Source of the DNA: Nocardia gamkensis NBRC 108242 | GTDB taxonomy: Bacteria; Actinomycetota; Actinomycetes; Mycobacteriales; Mycobacteriaceae | Direction: 5' to 3' | DNA length: 64,000 nt | Assembly: GCF_001612985.1 (NCBI RefSeq) | Contig: NZ_BDBM01000019.1 | Coordinates: 86,491-150,490, forward strand | Shown: piece by piece, positions 16,089-25,170 of the stretch | Numbering within the stretch: position 1 is the first letter of the stretch | Layout of the letters: each line of letters starts with the position of its first letter | Notes under the pieces: model-generated | What the model saw: the letters and a program-made list of their open reading frames with translations, nothing else | Told to the model about the DNA's origin: nothing | The model's database searches: none | Made by a program: the position numbers and the translations under genes

Positions 16089-17264
16089 TCACTGCCGGGG
16101 CAGGCCGAGGATCCGCTCGGCGATGATGTTGCGCTGGATCTCCGAGGTGCCGCCCGCGATGGTGCCCGCGAAACTGCGCACGAACCGCTCGAACCAACCC
16201 GGCGCGGTCTCTTCCAGGTTGAACACGCTGTGCCGCGCGGTGACATCGGGATGCGGCAGACCGTTCGGCCCGGCGGCCGCCAGGGCGTGTTCGGCCCCGC
16301 GTTGCACCGCTTCGGATCCCAGCAATTTGAGCACCGAGAGCGCGGCCCCGTCGTCTTCGCCGCGGGCGGCCTTGGCAAGCGCGTCGGATCCGAGCAGGCG
16401 CAGCGCGTGCGCGTCGAGCACGAGACCGGCGTAGCGATCGGCGGCCACGGCGGTGTCCGGCCGGAAGTCGGCCAGCAGGCCGTCCAGCCGGTCGGCGAAA
16501 CTGAGCCACAGCAGCGTGCGCTCGTGCCCGAGCGAGCCGTTGGCCACCCGCCAGCCCTTGTTCAGCTCGCCGACCAGGTTCTCGGCGGGCACCTCCACCT
16601 CGGTGAAGAACACCTCGTTGAAATCCAGGTCGTCCGGATCGCACACCGAGGCGAACGGACGGCAGCGCACTCCGGGCACATCGGTCGGAACGAGCAGGGC
16701 CGAGATGCCCCGGTGTTTCGGCGCGTCGGGATCGGTCCGCACGAACGCGAGCACGACGTCGGCATCGTGCGCGCCCGAGGTCCAGATCTTGTGCCCGTCC
16801 ACGACGAACCGGTCACCGCGCAGGACCGCCCTGGTACGCAGGCCGGCCAGATCCGAGCCCGCCTCCGGCTCGCTCATCCCGAGCGCGGCGGTGAGGTCGC
16901 CGCGCAGGATCGGCACCGCCCAGCGCCGCTGCTGCTCCGGCGTCCCGAAGGTGATCAGCGAGGCGGCGACGATACCCACGCCCTGCGGATTGAAGTTCTC
17001 GTAGATGCCGCGCCGGGCCAGCTCCTCGCGATGCACGTACTGCTGGAGGATTCCCGCGTCGCGGCCGCCGAACTCCGGCGGGTAGCCCGGCACCAGCCAG
17101 CCGTGCTCGAACAGCAACCGCTGCCACTGCCGCGCCCAGTCGGGGACATGGGAGGTCGATCGCGGACGTTCGCCCGCCGCGGCCTGCGGCGGCAGATGCC
17201 GGTCGAGGAATTCGACGAACTCGGCGCGGAACGCTTCCACATTGTCATCGAAGCTCAGCTGCAC
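16089..17264 (-). CDS. Acyl-CoA dehydrogenase, pair 1, long subunit
   Basis: This acyl-CoA dehydrogenase of about 391 residues has the FAD-contact segment MSEPEAGSDLAGLRTRA, the substrate-gating VDGHKIWTSGAHDAD, and the C-terminal FAGTIAGGTSEIQRNIIAERILGLPR. I place the start at the GTG at 17264, after GAGGG, because its paralogue at 29849-31024 begins at the same aligned position. It overlaps the short-subunit gene by 20 bases. Long-plus-short pairs of this kind form heterotetrameric dehydrogenases in actinobacterial sterol side-chain degradation (the ChsE type). It probably desaturates a bulky CoA ester. Confidence 0.9.
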   Translation of the reverse strand: MQLSFDDNVEAFRAEFVEFLDRHLPPQAAAGERPRSTSHVPDWARQWQRLLFEHGWLVPGYPPEFGGRDAGILQQYVHREELARRGIYENFNPQGVGIVAASLITFGTPEQQRRWAVPILRGDLTAALGMSEPEAGSDLAGLRTRAVLRGDRFVVDGHKIWTSGAHDADVVLAFVRTDPDAPKHRGISALLVPTDVPGVRCRPFASVCDPDDLDFNEVFFTEVEVPAENLVGELNKGWRVANGSLGHERTLLWLSFADRLDGLLADFRPDTAVAADRYAGLVLDAHALRLLGSDALAKAARGEDDGAALSVLKLLGSEAVQRGAEHALAAAGPNGLPHPDVTARHSVFNLEETAPGWFERFVRSFAGTIAGGTSEIQRNIIAERILGLPRQ

Positions 17265-18240
17265 GGTATTCCCTCGCAATCGTGGCGCGATGCTCGTCGG
17301 CGCCGCCGAGGAGCAGTTCCCCGGCCTTGGCCCGTTTCAGCGCGAACTGCGCATCGTTCTCCCAGGTGTAGCCCATGGCGCCGAAGAGCTGAAGGCCGTG
17401 CCGGAAGACCACCGCCTGGCACTCGCCCGCGGCCGCCTTGGCCATGACGGCGGCCAGATGCCGCCGCGGATCGCCCGCGGCGACGGTCAGCGCGGCCCAA
17501 TAGGTCAGCGCGCGCGCACGCTGTACGGCGACGTGCATGTCGGCGGCCTTGTGCGCGACCGCTTGGAACGCGCCGATCGGCTTCCCGAACTGGCGGCGCA
17601 CGCCGACATGCTCGACGACCAGGTCCAGCACCCGCTGACACGCTCCCACCATGGTGGCCGCCAGGCCGGTGAGCGCGACCTCCCTGGCGTGCCGCACATC
17701 GCGGTCGAGCCGGTCGCCCGCATCGACGCGTACCTGTTCCAGCGTCACCTGGGCGACGTGCAGCAGCGGGTCGAAGACCGTGATCCGGCGCGCGGCGACT
17801 CGATCCGCGGGAAGCACGAACACCCCGGCCGGGGTAGCGACCGCCACCCGTTCGGCCCGGTCGCCGTCGAGCGCTTGGGCGGTGCCGTTCAAGATCCATG
17901 TCGCCCCGTCGCGATGCGCCGAGATGCCGTCGAACACCGCGGTTCCCGCCGTCGCGGGGTCGGGATCACCGGTCAAGGGCGCGTAGTGGGTCATCGTGGC
18001 CAGGTAGGGTGTCGGATCGGTGGCTCGCCCCAGTTCTTCCAGCAGGATCGTCAGCTCGACCGTGTCACCCGGGTCGGTCAGCGAGGTCCACCCCTGGTCG
18101 CGATAGACCTTCCACAGGGGCCCGGCATCCGCGCCACGATCGGCGATGTCCCTGATCAGCGCGGCGGGACAGTGCCGCGCGAGCACCTCGCGCACAGTGT
18201 CCTGCCACAAACGCTGATCGGAGTCGAACTCCAGCAACAT
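17245..18240 (-). CDS. Acyl-CoA dehydrogenase, pair 1, short subunit
   Basis: This subunit has 331 residues and begins MLLEFDSDQRLWQDTVREV. The family features are RRQFGKPIGAFQAVAHKAADM and a C-terminal FRHGLQLFGAMGYTWENDAQFALKRAKAGELLLGG. The ATG at 18240 follows GAGGAGG; a longer frame to 18315 has no homologous sequence. It is first in the minus-strand pair, and its promoter region holds an operator-like palindrome 53 bases upstream. Its paralogue is at 31008-32006. The TetR gene is divergent, so one intergenic region may control both. Confidence 0.9.
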   Translation of the reverse strand: MLLEFDSDQRLWQDTVREVLARHCPAALIRDIADRGADAGPLWKVYRDQGWTSLTDPGDTVELTILLEELGRATDPTPYLATMTHYAPLTGDPDPATAGTAVFDGISAHRDGATWILNGTAQALDGDRAERVAVATPAGVFVLPADRVAARRITVFDPLLHVAQVTLEQVRVDAGDRLDRDVRHAREVALTGLAATMVGACQRVLDLVVEHVGVRRQFGKPIGAFQAVAHKAADMHVAVQRARALTYWAALTVAAGDPRRHLAAVMAKAAAGECQAVVFRHGLQLFGAMGYTWENDAQFALKRAKAGELLLGGADEHRATIAREYRAAELR

Positions 18241-18292
18241 CCGATCGTCCTCCTCGACGACTGTCCGGGAAACCCGTTCCCTCGCATCGTAT

Positions 18293-18309
18293 TGAGAATA
18301 TGGTTCTTC
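18293..18309. promoter_or_regulatory. Operator-like palindrome upstream of acyl-CoA dehydrogenase pair 1
   Basis: The sequence is TGAGAATATGGTTCTTC. The left half is perfect and the right half matches 4 of 7. A further ATTCTCA half-site lies at 18332-18338, on the side of the divergent TetR gene. Confidence 0.55.
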
Positions 18310-18444
18310 ATTCAAGATAATAGTAGTTTCAATTCTCAGATGCTAAGCGCCGGAGGCGAAGAATGAGGGTTCCGAACGAGTATCATGCGGTGATGCGTGG
18401 TTCGCGGCGAATGCGGGCGAGTCGGCGCGCGGGACGCGGCGACC

Positions 18445-19107
18445 ATGACTGACGTGGAGGGGCGGCGCGAGCCTGCCTGGAAGCAGCGCGCGGTGGAGCG
18501 GTCGCTGCGAACAGCGAAGCTGCGGGCCGGGCAGCGAGTGCAACGGTTCCTGGACGCGGCGCAGGCGATCATCACCGAGAAGGGCAGTACGGATTTCACC
18601 GTCCAGGAGGTCGTCGACCGGTCGCGGCAGTCGTTGCGCAGCTTCTATCTACAGTTCGACGGCAAGCACGAACTGCTGCTCGCACTCTACGAGGACGCGC
18701 TAGGCCGCACCGTGGAGCAGATCCGGGCGGCCACGATCAACAGCGGCGAACCCCTGGACCGATTGCGGACAGCGGTGGAATTGCTGTTCCAGTTGTGCCG
18801 ACCGGATCCGGACGCGCGGCGGCCGCTGTTCACCGAGTTCTCACCGCAGCTGCTCAGCTCCCATCCCACCGAGGTCAGGATGGCGCATGCGTCGCTGTTC
18901 GCCCTGTTCACCGAGCTGATGACGGACGCGCAGACGGCGGGAAGGCTCACCGCCGCCGCCAATCCGCGCCGTCTCGCCGCGATGATCATGCATACGGTGA
19001 TGTTCACCTCGCAGCCGGCGAACGCGGATCCCGACGCGAAACCGCTCACGCCCGAGGAGGTCTGGGCCTTCTGCGCCCACGGCATCACGGGCCGCCGCAC
19101 GTCCTGA
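18445..19107 (+). CDS. TetR-family transcriptional regulator
   Basis: This is a TetR-type repressor of about 220 residues. The N-terminal helix-turn-helix region reads FLDAAQAIITEKGSTDFTVQEVVDRSRQ, then SLRSFYLQFDGKHELLLALYEDAL, and a helical ligand-binding domain follows. I start it at the ATG at 18445; a GTG at 18397 is also in frame. It lies in the middle of the island, divergent from acyl-CoA dehydrogenase pair 1, with palindromes on both flanks. It is the best candidate for the regulator that binds the repeated operator, and a CoA ester is a likely inducer. Confidence 0.88.
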   Translation: MTDVEGRREPAWKQRAVERSLRTAKLRAGQRVQRFLDAAQAIITEKGSTDFTVQEVVDRSRQSLRSFYLQFDGKHELLLALYEDALGRTVEQIRAATINSGEPLDRLRTAVELLFQLCRPDPDARRPLFTEFSPQLLSSHPTEVRMAHASLFALFTELMTDAQTAGRLTAAANPRRLAAMIMHTVMFTSQPANADPDAKPLTPEEVWAFCAHGITGRRTS

Positions 19108-19108
19108 G

Positions 19109-19125
19109 CAAGAATGATATTCTCC
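19109..19125. promoter_or_regulatory. Operator-like palindrome upstream of fprB
   Basis: The sequence is CAAGAATGATATTCTCC. The AGAAT-N3-ATTCT core is intact. It lies directly after the TetR stop and 72 bases before the fprB start. Confidence 0.6.
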
Positions 19126-19196
19126 TATGTAGATAATTTGACTTACACTTCCGGTGGGCCCTGGCGGTTCGCGCCATACTTCGAGGAGGTCGGCCG

Positions 19197-20831
19197 GTGG
19201 CTTACGTCATCACCCAGAACTGCTGCAAAGACGCCAGTTGCGTGGCGGCATGCCCCGTCGACTGCATCCGCCCCACCGAGGGGGCCGACGCACCCGGCAC
19301 CCAGATGCTGTTCATCGATCCGGAGACCTGCATCGATTGCGGCGCGTGTGTCGATGAGTGCCCGGTCGACGCGATCTACTCCGAGTACGACCTTCCGCCC
19401 GAATTGGAACGGTTCAGGGAGATCAACGCGGCGTACTTCCGCCGCCACCCCTTGGAGCCGGGGGTGATCGAGCCGCCGAGCACGCGCGCGCCGATCGCTC
19501 AGGGCACGCTGCGCGTGGCGGTGGTCGGCGCGGGGCCCGCGGCCTGCTACGCCGCGGCCGAACTCCTCGACAGCGGCGTCGAGGTCGACCTCTTCGAGCG
19601 GCTGCCAACGCCGTTCGGCCTGATCCGGGCCGGAGTGGCGCCCGACCACCAGCGCACGAAGTCGGTGGTGCGCATCTTCGATGCCGCCTTCGCCGACAAT
19701 CGCTTCGCCTGCCATCTCAATGTGGAGATCGGACGGACGCTGACCCATGCCGATCTGCTGGCCCACCACCACGCGGTGATCTACGCGGTCGGCGCCTCCG
19801 CGAGCCGCGATCTCGGCATCCCCGGCGAGCGCCTGCCCGGCCACCACGCGGCCGCCGATTTCGTCGGCTGGTACAACGGCCACCCCGACCATGCCGCGCA
19901 CCGATTCGACCTGTCGTCGCGCCGGGCGGTGATCGTAGGAAACGGGAACGTCGCGCTGGACGTGGCCCGGGTACTGCTGATGACACCGGAGGACCTCGCC
20001 GCCACCGATATCGCCGAATACGCCTCGGAAGCCCTGGCGCACAGCCGCATCGAGGAGGTCGTCGTCCTCGGGCGCCGCGGTCCGCGCGACGCCGCGTTCT
20101 CGGTGGGCGAGTTCCACGCGCTCGGACACCTCGCCGGTGTCGACGTGATCATCGAGGGCGGCGACCTCGCCGCGCACCAGGACGACGACGTGGAGACGGC
20201 GCTCAAATTGGAGATCGCGCGCGAATTCGCCGCGCGCCCCGCCACTTCCGGCAACAAGCGGATCGTGTTCCGGTTCCTCACCTCGCCGGTCGAGATCGTC
20301 GGTGGCGAACGGGTGGAGCACGTGCGTACCGTCCGCAACCACATCACCGCCGAGGGAGCTTTCCTCGCGGCTTCCCCCGACGGCGACACCGACTCGATCG
20401 AGACCGCACTGGTGCTGCGGTCGATCGGCTACACGGGAAGTCCGGTCGACGGCCTGCCGTATGACGCGCGCACCGGCACCGTCCCCAACGAGCGGGGCCG
20501 TGTGATCGACGACACCGGCGCCGCGCTGCCCGGCGTCTACGTCACCGGATGGATCAAACGCGGGCCGCGCGGCGTGATCGGCACCAACCGCGGTTGCGCC
20601 GCGGAAACCGTCGCGGCGCTGCTGGCCGACTTCCACAGCGGAGCCCTGTCCCGGGAGGTGGCCGACCGGGCGGCTTTGCGCGCACGGCTGGCCGAGCGGG
20701 GCGCCGACGCGGTCGGCTGGTCGGGGTGGCGTGCCATCGACGCCGCGGAGCGCGAGCGCGGCGCCGCGGCCGCTCGACCCCGGGTCAAGTTCTTCTCCGT
20801 CGAGGAGATGCTGGCGGTGGCACGGCGATGA
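19197..20831 (+). CDS. fprB: FprB: ferredoxin-fused NADPH:ferredoxin reductase
   Basis: This 544-residue fusion has an N-terminal two-cluster ferredoxin domain (Cys in NCCKDASCVAACPVDC and CIDCGACVDECPVDAI), then an adrenodoxin-reductase-like domain with VAVVGAGPAACYAAAELL for FAD and VIVGNGNVALDVARVLL for NADPH. The GTG start follows GAGGAGG. M. tuberculosis FprB has the same architecture. It could supply electrons from NADPH to the island's ferredoxins or P450, in parallel with the NADH-binding NuoF-like protein. The operator upstream ties it to the regulon. Confidence 0.93.
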   Translation: MAYVITQNCCKDASCVAACPVDCIRPTEGADAPGTQMLFIDPETCIDCGACVDECPVDAIYSEYDLPPELERFREINAAYFRRHPLEPGVIEPPSTRAPIAQGTLRVAVVGAGPAACYAAAELLDSGVEVDLFERLPTPFGLIRAGVAPDHQRTKSVVRIFDAAFADNRFACHLNVEIGRTLTHADLLAHHHAVIYAVGASASRDLGIPGERLPGHHAAADFVGWYNGHPDHAAHRFDLSSRRAVIVGNGNVALDVARVLLMTPEDLAATDIAEYASEALAHSRIEEVVVLGRRGPRDAAFSVGEFHALGHLAGVDVIIEGGDLAAHQDDDVETALKLEIAREFAARPATSGNKRIVFRFLTSPVEIVGGERVEHVRTVRNHITAEGAFLAASPDGDTDSIETALVLRSIGYTGSPVDGLPYDARTGTVPNERGRVIDDTGAALPGVYVTGWIKRGPRGVIGTNRGCAAETVAALLADFHSGALSREVADRAALRARLAERGADAVGWSGWRAIDAAERERGAAAARPRVKFFSVEEMLAVARR

Positions 20832-20873
20832 GTCACCGGGGGCGACGCCTTCGACGCGCCCCCGGTGGATCCG

Positions 20874-21221
20874 TCAGTCCGCCGCGTGCCCGTCGCCGCG
20901 GGCGCGCCACACCGACACGGCGAGCGTCGAGACATCCAGCGCCTTGCTGAGCCGGATCTCCCCGTTGGCCGCCCGGGCCAGGAACACTTGCACGACCGCG
21001 TCCGGATCGTCGCTCAGCTCGTACACCGCCAGATACCGGTGCGCGGGCGCCTCGCCGCTTCCGCCGGGCAGGGCGGCGGGCACGATCTCGAACCGTTGCC
21101 CGCTCGACACGCCCGGCACGTCGACCACCTCGGCGAGATGCTGATTGTCGTACCACTCGTTGAACGCATCGTCCTGGCCCTCCACGGCATTGGAGAACAC
21201 CAGCATCTTCGATTCCGCCAC
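20874..21221 (-). CDS. Small dimeric alpha/beta-barrel protein (EthD-like)
   Basis: This 115-residue protein contains NEWYDNQHLAEVVDVPGVSSGQRFEI, the pattern of ferredoxin-like dimeric barrels such as EthD-type proteins. Its function is unknown, though relatives often sit in ring-degradation clusters. The order on the minus strand is acyl-CoA synthetase, small 100-residue protein, then this gene, with short gaps. All three are probably driven from the operator at 23181. Confidence 0.7.
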   Translation of the reverse strand: MAESKMLVFSNAVEGQDDAFNEWYDNQHLAEVVDVPGVSSGQRFEIVPAALPGGSGEAPAHRYLAVYELSDDPDAVVQVFLARAANGEIRLSKALDVSTLAVSVWRARGDGHAAD

Positions 21222-21294
21222 GTTTCGCTTCCTTCCGCTTCGCCTTCACACCGGCCACGCGCCGGAGCCGTGAGGCTGCGAGAACCCGGTCAGG

Positions 21295-21597
21295 TCAGTC
21301 GCTGGCCGGCAGGGGCTTTGCTTCCTTCAGCGCCAAGGGTGTGGCACCTACGCTGAGCGTGCCGATCCCGGCCTTCGTCACGAGGATCTCCGCGCCGGAA
21401 TCGTCGACATAGCGCTTGCCCATCAGGTTGCCGTCGGTGCAGCCCGCGGCGGGCTCGGCGCCCGCAGGGCGTTCGGCGCCGATCGGGATCATCGGGACGC
21501 CCCCGGCGCGCAGGTCCGCGAGACTGTCCGCCGCCTTCACCACGATCACCTCGGTGTCGCACACCTGGCTGCGCAGGCGAGTGCCGTTCTTGACCAT
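21295..21597 (-). CDS. Small protein of unknown function
   Basis: This 100-residue protein begins MVKNGTRLRSQVCDTEVIVVKA, contains one central Cys in AAGCTDGNLMGKRYVDD, and ends KEAKPLPASD. The ATG at 21597 is six bases after AAGG; the ATG at 21603 is the alternative. I do not know its function. The CDTEVIVVK start and LVTKAGIGTLSV segment resemble the strands of a small beta-rich domain. It lies just downstream of the second acyl-CoA synthetase and may be its accessory protein. Confidence 0.65.
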   Translation of the reverse strand: MVKNGTRLRSQVCDTEVIVVKAADSLADLRAGGVPMIPIGAERPAGAEPAAGCTDGNLMGKRYVDDSGAEILVTKAGIGTLSVGATPLALKEAKPLPASD

Positions 21598-21619
21598 TGT
21601 CATCCTTTCCTGACGGTGA

Positions 21620-23140
21620 CTACGTATTGACGGCGACATCCGCCGCGGGCTGCGGGCCGTACTCGTCGACGAGTGCGCGGCGCAACACCTTCCCGGTCGG
21701 TGTCGCGGGCAGCGAATCCCGGAAGACGACCCGGTCGGGCGTGCGGGAGCCGCGCAGCCCGGCTCGGACGTAGTCGCGCAGTCGCTCGGGGTCCGGTGCG
21801 GCGCCGTCGGCGGGCACCACCACCGCCACGATGATCTGGCCCCACTGCGCGTCCTCCACGCCGATCACCGCCACCTCGCGCACCGCTGGGTGCTCCACCA
21901 GCACATCCTCGATCTCGGCAGGCGCGATGTTCTCGCCGCCGCGGATGATCGTGTCGTCGGAGCGGCCGCCGACGAACAGGTAACCGTCCGCGTCGAGCAT
22001 CGCCACGTCCTTGGTCGGGAACCACCCTTCGTCGTCCAGCACCGAGCCGATCCCGGTGTACCGGCCGGACACCTGAGGCCCTCGGACGAACAGCTCCCCG
22101 GTCGCGCAGGCGGGCAGCACCCGCCCGTGATCGTCCCGGATCTGCACCTCGATGCCGGGCACCGGCTGCCCCACCGAGCCGAGCCGCCGCGCGACCGCCG
22201 GGTCGGCGCAGCGATGCGCGGCCCGGTGGTCCTCCGGTCCCAGCACCGCGATCGTGGAACTGGTCTCGGTCAGGCCGTATGCGTTGACGAAACCCACTTC
22301 GGGCAACAGGTCGAGTGCTTTGCGAACCAGCGGCAGCGCGACTTTGGATCCGCCGTAGGCGAGGGTGCGCAGGGTCGGCAACCTCGCCCCCGAGCGCTCC
22401 AATTCGGTCACGATGCGATCGAGCATGGTCGGCACCACGGTCGCGGTGGTGACCGACGCACCGGCGACCAGCTCGATCCACCGCGCCGCGTCGAAGTTGC
22501 GCAAGTACACCATCGTTCGGCCCGCGTACAGGTTGGACAGCGCCGCGCCGATACCGGCGATGTGGTAGGGCGGTACGCAGATCAGCGCCGCGTCCGCGGG
22601 TTCGGCCGAGTCGAATTCGACCGTCCCGGTGATGTAGCTGACCAGGTTGTTGTGCGAGAGCTCGACCGCCTTGGGCTTGGAGGTCGTCCCGGAGGTGAAC
22701 AGCACGACGGCCACCTGATCCGGATCGGGCGGCTCGGCGTCGGTGACCGGATCGACGGCGGCCGCCGCCTCGACCAACGCGGACGAGCGCATGATCCTGG
22801 CGCCGGAGGCCGCGACGATGTCGTGGTACTCCTCGTCGCAGACCACCAGCGGATCCTCCAGCCGAGCGATCAGTTCGGCCAAGGAGTCGGCGGCGAGCCG
22901 ATAGTTCAAGGGCGTGAACGGAATTCCCGCGCCCGCCGATCCGAAGATCAACAACGGCAGCAGGTGTCCGCCGGTACCGACGTAGGCCACGCTCCGCGCG
23001 CCGGAGTTCGCGATCACCGCGGCCGCTCCCTGGACGCGCGCGCTCAGCTCGGACGTGGTCCAGCGCACCTCGTCGCACACCACCGCGAGCCGGTCCGGGT
23101 TGCTCGAGGCAGCCATGTCCAGCAAGAGCGAAACGCTCAT
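21620..23140 (-). CDS. AMP-dependent acyl-CoA synthetase
   Basis: This 506-residue acyl-adenylating ligase has FTSGTTSKPKAVELSHNN, YGLTETSST, GWFPTKDVAMLDADGYLFVGGRSDDTIIRGGENI and the C-terminal PATPTGKVLRRAL. The ATG at 23140 is preceded by GGAGGG at eight bases. It heads a three-gene minus-strand operon, and its promoter region has the palindrome at 23181-23197. It differs clearly from the synthetase at 6186-7742 and may act on another acid or on a later side-chain intermediate. Confidence 0.88.
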   Translation of the reverse strand: MSVSLLLDMAASSNPDRLAVVCDEVRWTTSELSARVQGAAAVIANSGARSVAYVGTGGHLLPLLIFGSAGAGIPFTPLNYRLAADSLAELIARLEDPLVVCDEEYHDIVAASGARIMRSSALVEAAAAVDPVTDAEPPDPDQVAVVLFTSGTTSKPKAVELSHNNLVSYITGTVEFDSAEPADAALICVPPYHIAGIGAALSNLYAGRTMVYLRNFDAARWIELVAGASVTTATVVPTMLDRIVTELERSGARLPTLRTLAYGGSKVALPLVRKALDLLPEVGFVNAYGLTETSSTIAVLGPEDHRAAHRCADPAVARRLGSVGQPVPGIEVQIRDDHGRVLPACATGELFVRGPQVSGRYTGIGSVLDDEGWFPTKDVAMLDADGYLFVGGRSDDTIIRGGENIAPAEIEDVLVEHPAVREVAVIGVEDAQWGQIIVAVVVPADGAAPDPERLRDYVRAGLRGSRTPDRVVFRDSLPATPTGKVLRRALVDEYGPQPAADVAVNT

Positions 23141-23180
23141 TCCGCACCCTCCGCACGACGGTATCGTCATTCTCGATTTC

Positions 23181-23197
23181 GGAGAATAGCATATTCA
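23181..23197. promoter_or_regulatory. Operator-like palindrome upstream of the second acyl-CoA synthetase
   Basis: The sequence is GGAGAATAGCATATTCA (left half 6 of 7, right half 5 of 7). ATTCTC at 23169-23174 forms a second inverted repeat with GAGAAT at 23182-23187. The start codon is 40 bases away. Confidence 0.55.
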
Positions 23198-23279
23198 CAC
23201 TGGATGCAAGGTCGGCCGAGGAGCCCTTTCGTGGCCGCCACCGGCGAGGATGCCGACGCACGAGGAAGGTCGAAGACTG

Positions 23280-24011
23280 GTGTTCCGAGTGATCGAGGCG
23301 ACCTCCGCACCGGACGCGGGAATCGACGCGGCGCCATCGGGAGTCGTCGTGGCGGTCGCCACGAACCCCACCGGGCCCGCGGCCGAGCACTGGCTGGAAC
23401 CGCCAGTTTCACCCTGACCGAAGCGGAGAGCGACGATCCGCGGGTCGTCACCGTCGCTTCGGTCGAGGAGACCGTGGCCGAACTGCGCGAACACTTCGAA
23501 CGCTGCCTCATCGCCGCCACGATCTGCGACGACGTCCTGCGCGCCGCGCAGACGACGGACGTGCGGACCGGCCTGCTCACCGAGTCGCTGGCGTACTCGA
23601 CCCTGCAAGGCGGGCCGGAGTTCCGCACCTGGCTGCGTGAACGCGAACCGGCGGTGATCCCGGCGGAGGTGTCCGGCCCGCTGGAAGTCGTCCGCGGCGG
23701 CCACATGGTGACGATCCGTTTCGACCGGCCGCAGCGGCACAACGCGTTCGACAACCGCACCCGGGCAAATTCGGCCTGCCCGAACTGAACCTGGGGCTCC
23801 TCCCCGGGGCGGGCGGGACGGTCAGCGTCACCCGCCGCATCGGCCGCTGGCGAACCGGCTACCTGGTGCTCAGCGGCCGCACCATCCCGGCCTCGACCGC
23901 GCTGGCCTGGAGGCCCGCCCCGCTTCGCGCGCCTCCGCGCTCGGCGCGGACACCACGGCGGTCCGGCAGGTCGTCGCCGCGCGAGCCGCGCGACGCTCAT
24001 GTGAGGAATGA
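23280..24011 (+). pseudogene. Enoyl-CoA hydratase/isomerase pseudogene
   Basis: Pieces of one crotonase-family protein lie in different frames. First comes VIEATSAPDAGIDAAPSGVVVAVATN, broken at a TGA near 23416. A second piece runs SFTLTEAESDDPRVVTVASVEE through ESLAYSTLQGGPEFRTWL to FDRPQRHNAFDNRTR. After an internal loss at about 23762 follows FGLPELNLGLLPGAGGTVSV-TRRIGRW. A last shift gives ADTTAVRQVVAARAARRSCEE and the stop. The middle of the active-site domain is missing. The full-length family has about 370 residues with this N-terminal extension. Confidence 0.8.
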
Positions 24012-24068
24012 TCCGCATGCGCGGACCGCTGGACTGACCCAAGGTGGCACGGCCTCATCCGAATCCAT

Positions 24069-24085
24069 CGAAAATGCTATTTTCG
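24069..24085. promoter_or_regulatory. Perfect operator-like palindrome
   Basis: CGAAAATGCTATTTTCG is a perfect 7-3-7 inverted repeat and an A/T-shifted version of the island motif. It lies 150 bases before the Mce-associated gene. A half-site ATTCTCG follows at 24158-24164. Confidence 0.55.
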
Positions 24086-24237
24086 CTGGCTAACTGGCGT
24101 TTATCGGCGGCAGCAGCGGCCGATCGCGGCTCGTATGCACATTGCTGTGATAACGTCATTCTCGTCAAAGTCGACGCAATCGGAGTCGTGATGACCAGTC
24201 CCGCTCGACGATCCGTTGCGACACCGCGGAGGTGGTG

Positions 24238-25170
24238 ATGAGCCCGAGCACCGGACGCACCGTCGAATCGCCACCCCTGTCGGACGGTGATGAACAGGCT
24301 TCGGCCGGCAGCCCGCTCGACGAGGCCGACGCCGAAGAACTCACGCTGGCCGCCGAGGCCGCGGAGGCGGAGGCACAGGCAGCCGAGGCGCGCGCCGAGG
24401 CAGCCCGCGCCCGGGTTCGGGCGGCCGAGTCGCGCCGCCGAGCGCGCACCGCCCCGCAGCGGCCCGTCGCTGTGGAAACGCAAAGCGCACAGGCACCTGC
24501 GGAGCAGGCAGCCGCGGAGGATGAACCCGGCGAACAACAGACGCCGGGCCACCGCGCGGACACGCACTCGGCCGATCCGGCGCAGCCAACCACGTCGGCG
24601 GACGACCACCCCGCTGACATCGCGCATCCGGCCGAGGCCGAGTCGCTTCCGCGGCGCACCCGGTTCCGCAGCACTCTCATCGGCCGCCTCCGCAGTCGTT
24701 CCACGATGGTCGCCGCCGCCCTCGTCGTGATCGCCCTGGCACTGACAGGCAGCGGATACTCGATCCGGCACCATCACGACATCACCGAGAACGACCGTCG
24801 CGCAGCGGAATTCACCGCCGCCGCACGGCAAGGCGTCGTCGCTTTGACGACTCTCGACTTCAAACGGGCGAACGAGGACGTGCAGCGGGTCCTGGACAAT
24901 TCCACCGGATCCTTCCGCGGCGACTTCCAAGCGCGGGCCACCGATTTCACAACCGTGATCCAGCAATCGCAGGTCGCCACCGAGGGCAAGGTGAACGCCA
25001 CCGCGATCGAGTCGATGACGAAGGATTCCGCGGTCGTCCTCGTCGCCGCGACCTCGCAGGTCACCAATTCCGCCGGGGCACGCCAAGAACCTCGCGCCTG
25101 GCGGCTGAGCGTGACCGTGACCCGGGACGGAGATCAGCTCAAGATGTCGAAAGTCGAGTTCGTACCGTGA
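24238..25170 (+). CDS. Orphan Mce-associated membrane protein (Mam/Omam-like)
   Basis: This 310-residue protein has an Ala/Glu-rich coiled-coil-like segment (residues about 30-80), a Pro/Ala-rich linker, one transmembrane helix near 160-180 (MVAAALVVIALALTGSGYSI), and an extracytoplasmic domain with FKRANEDVQRVLDNSTGSFRGDF. That domain pattern is typical of Mce-associated proteins, which stabilise Mce lipid importers. No mce or yrbE gene is in the window. The ATG is five bases after GGAGG, and the stop overlaps the next start as GTGA. I infer a link to uptake of a hydrophobic substrate. Confidence 0.8.
   Translation: MSPSTGRTVESPPLSDGDEQASAGSPLDEADAEELTLAAEAAEAEAQAAEARAEAARARVRAAESRRRARTAPQRPVAVETQSAQAPAEQAAAEDEPGEQQTPGHRADTHSADPAQPTTSADDHPADIAHPAEAESLPRRTRFRSTLIGRLRSRSTMVAAALVVIALALTGSGYSIRHHHDITENDRRAAEFTAAARQGVVALTTLDFKRANEDVQRVLDNSTGSFRGDFQARATDFTTVIQQSQVATEGKVNATAIESMTKDSAVVLVAATSQVTNSAGARQEPRAWRLSVTVTRDGDQLKMSKVEFVP

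Noticed and set aside
18332..18338. Second full operator upstream of the TetR
   Set aside because: Only the ATTCTCA half is present; the other half matches 2 of 7 positions.
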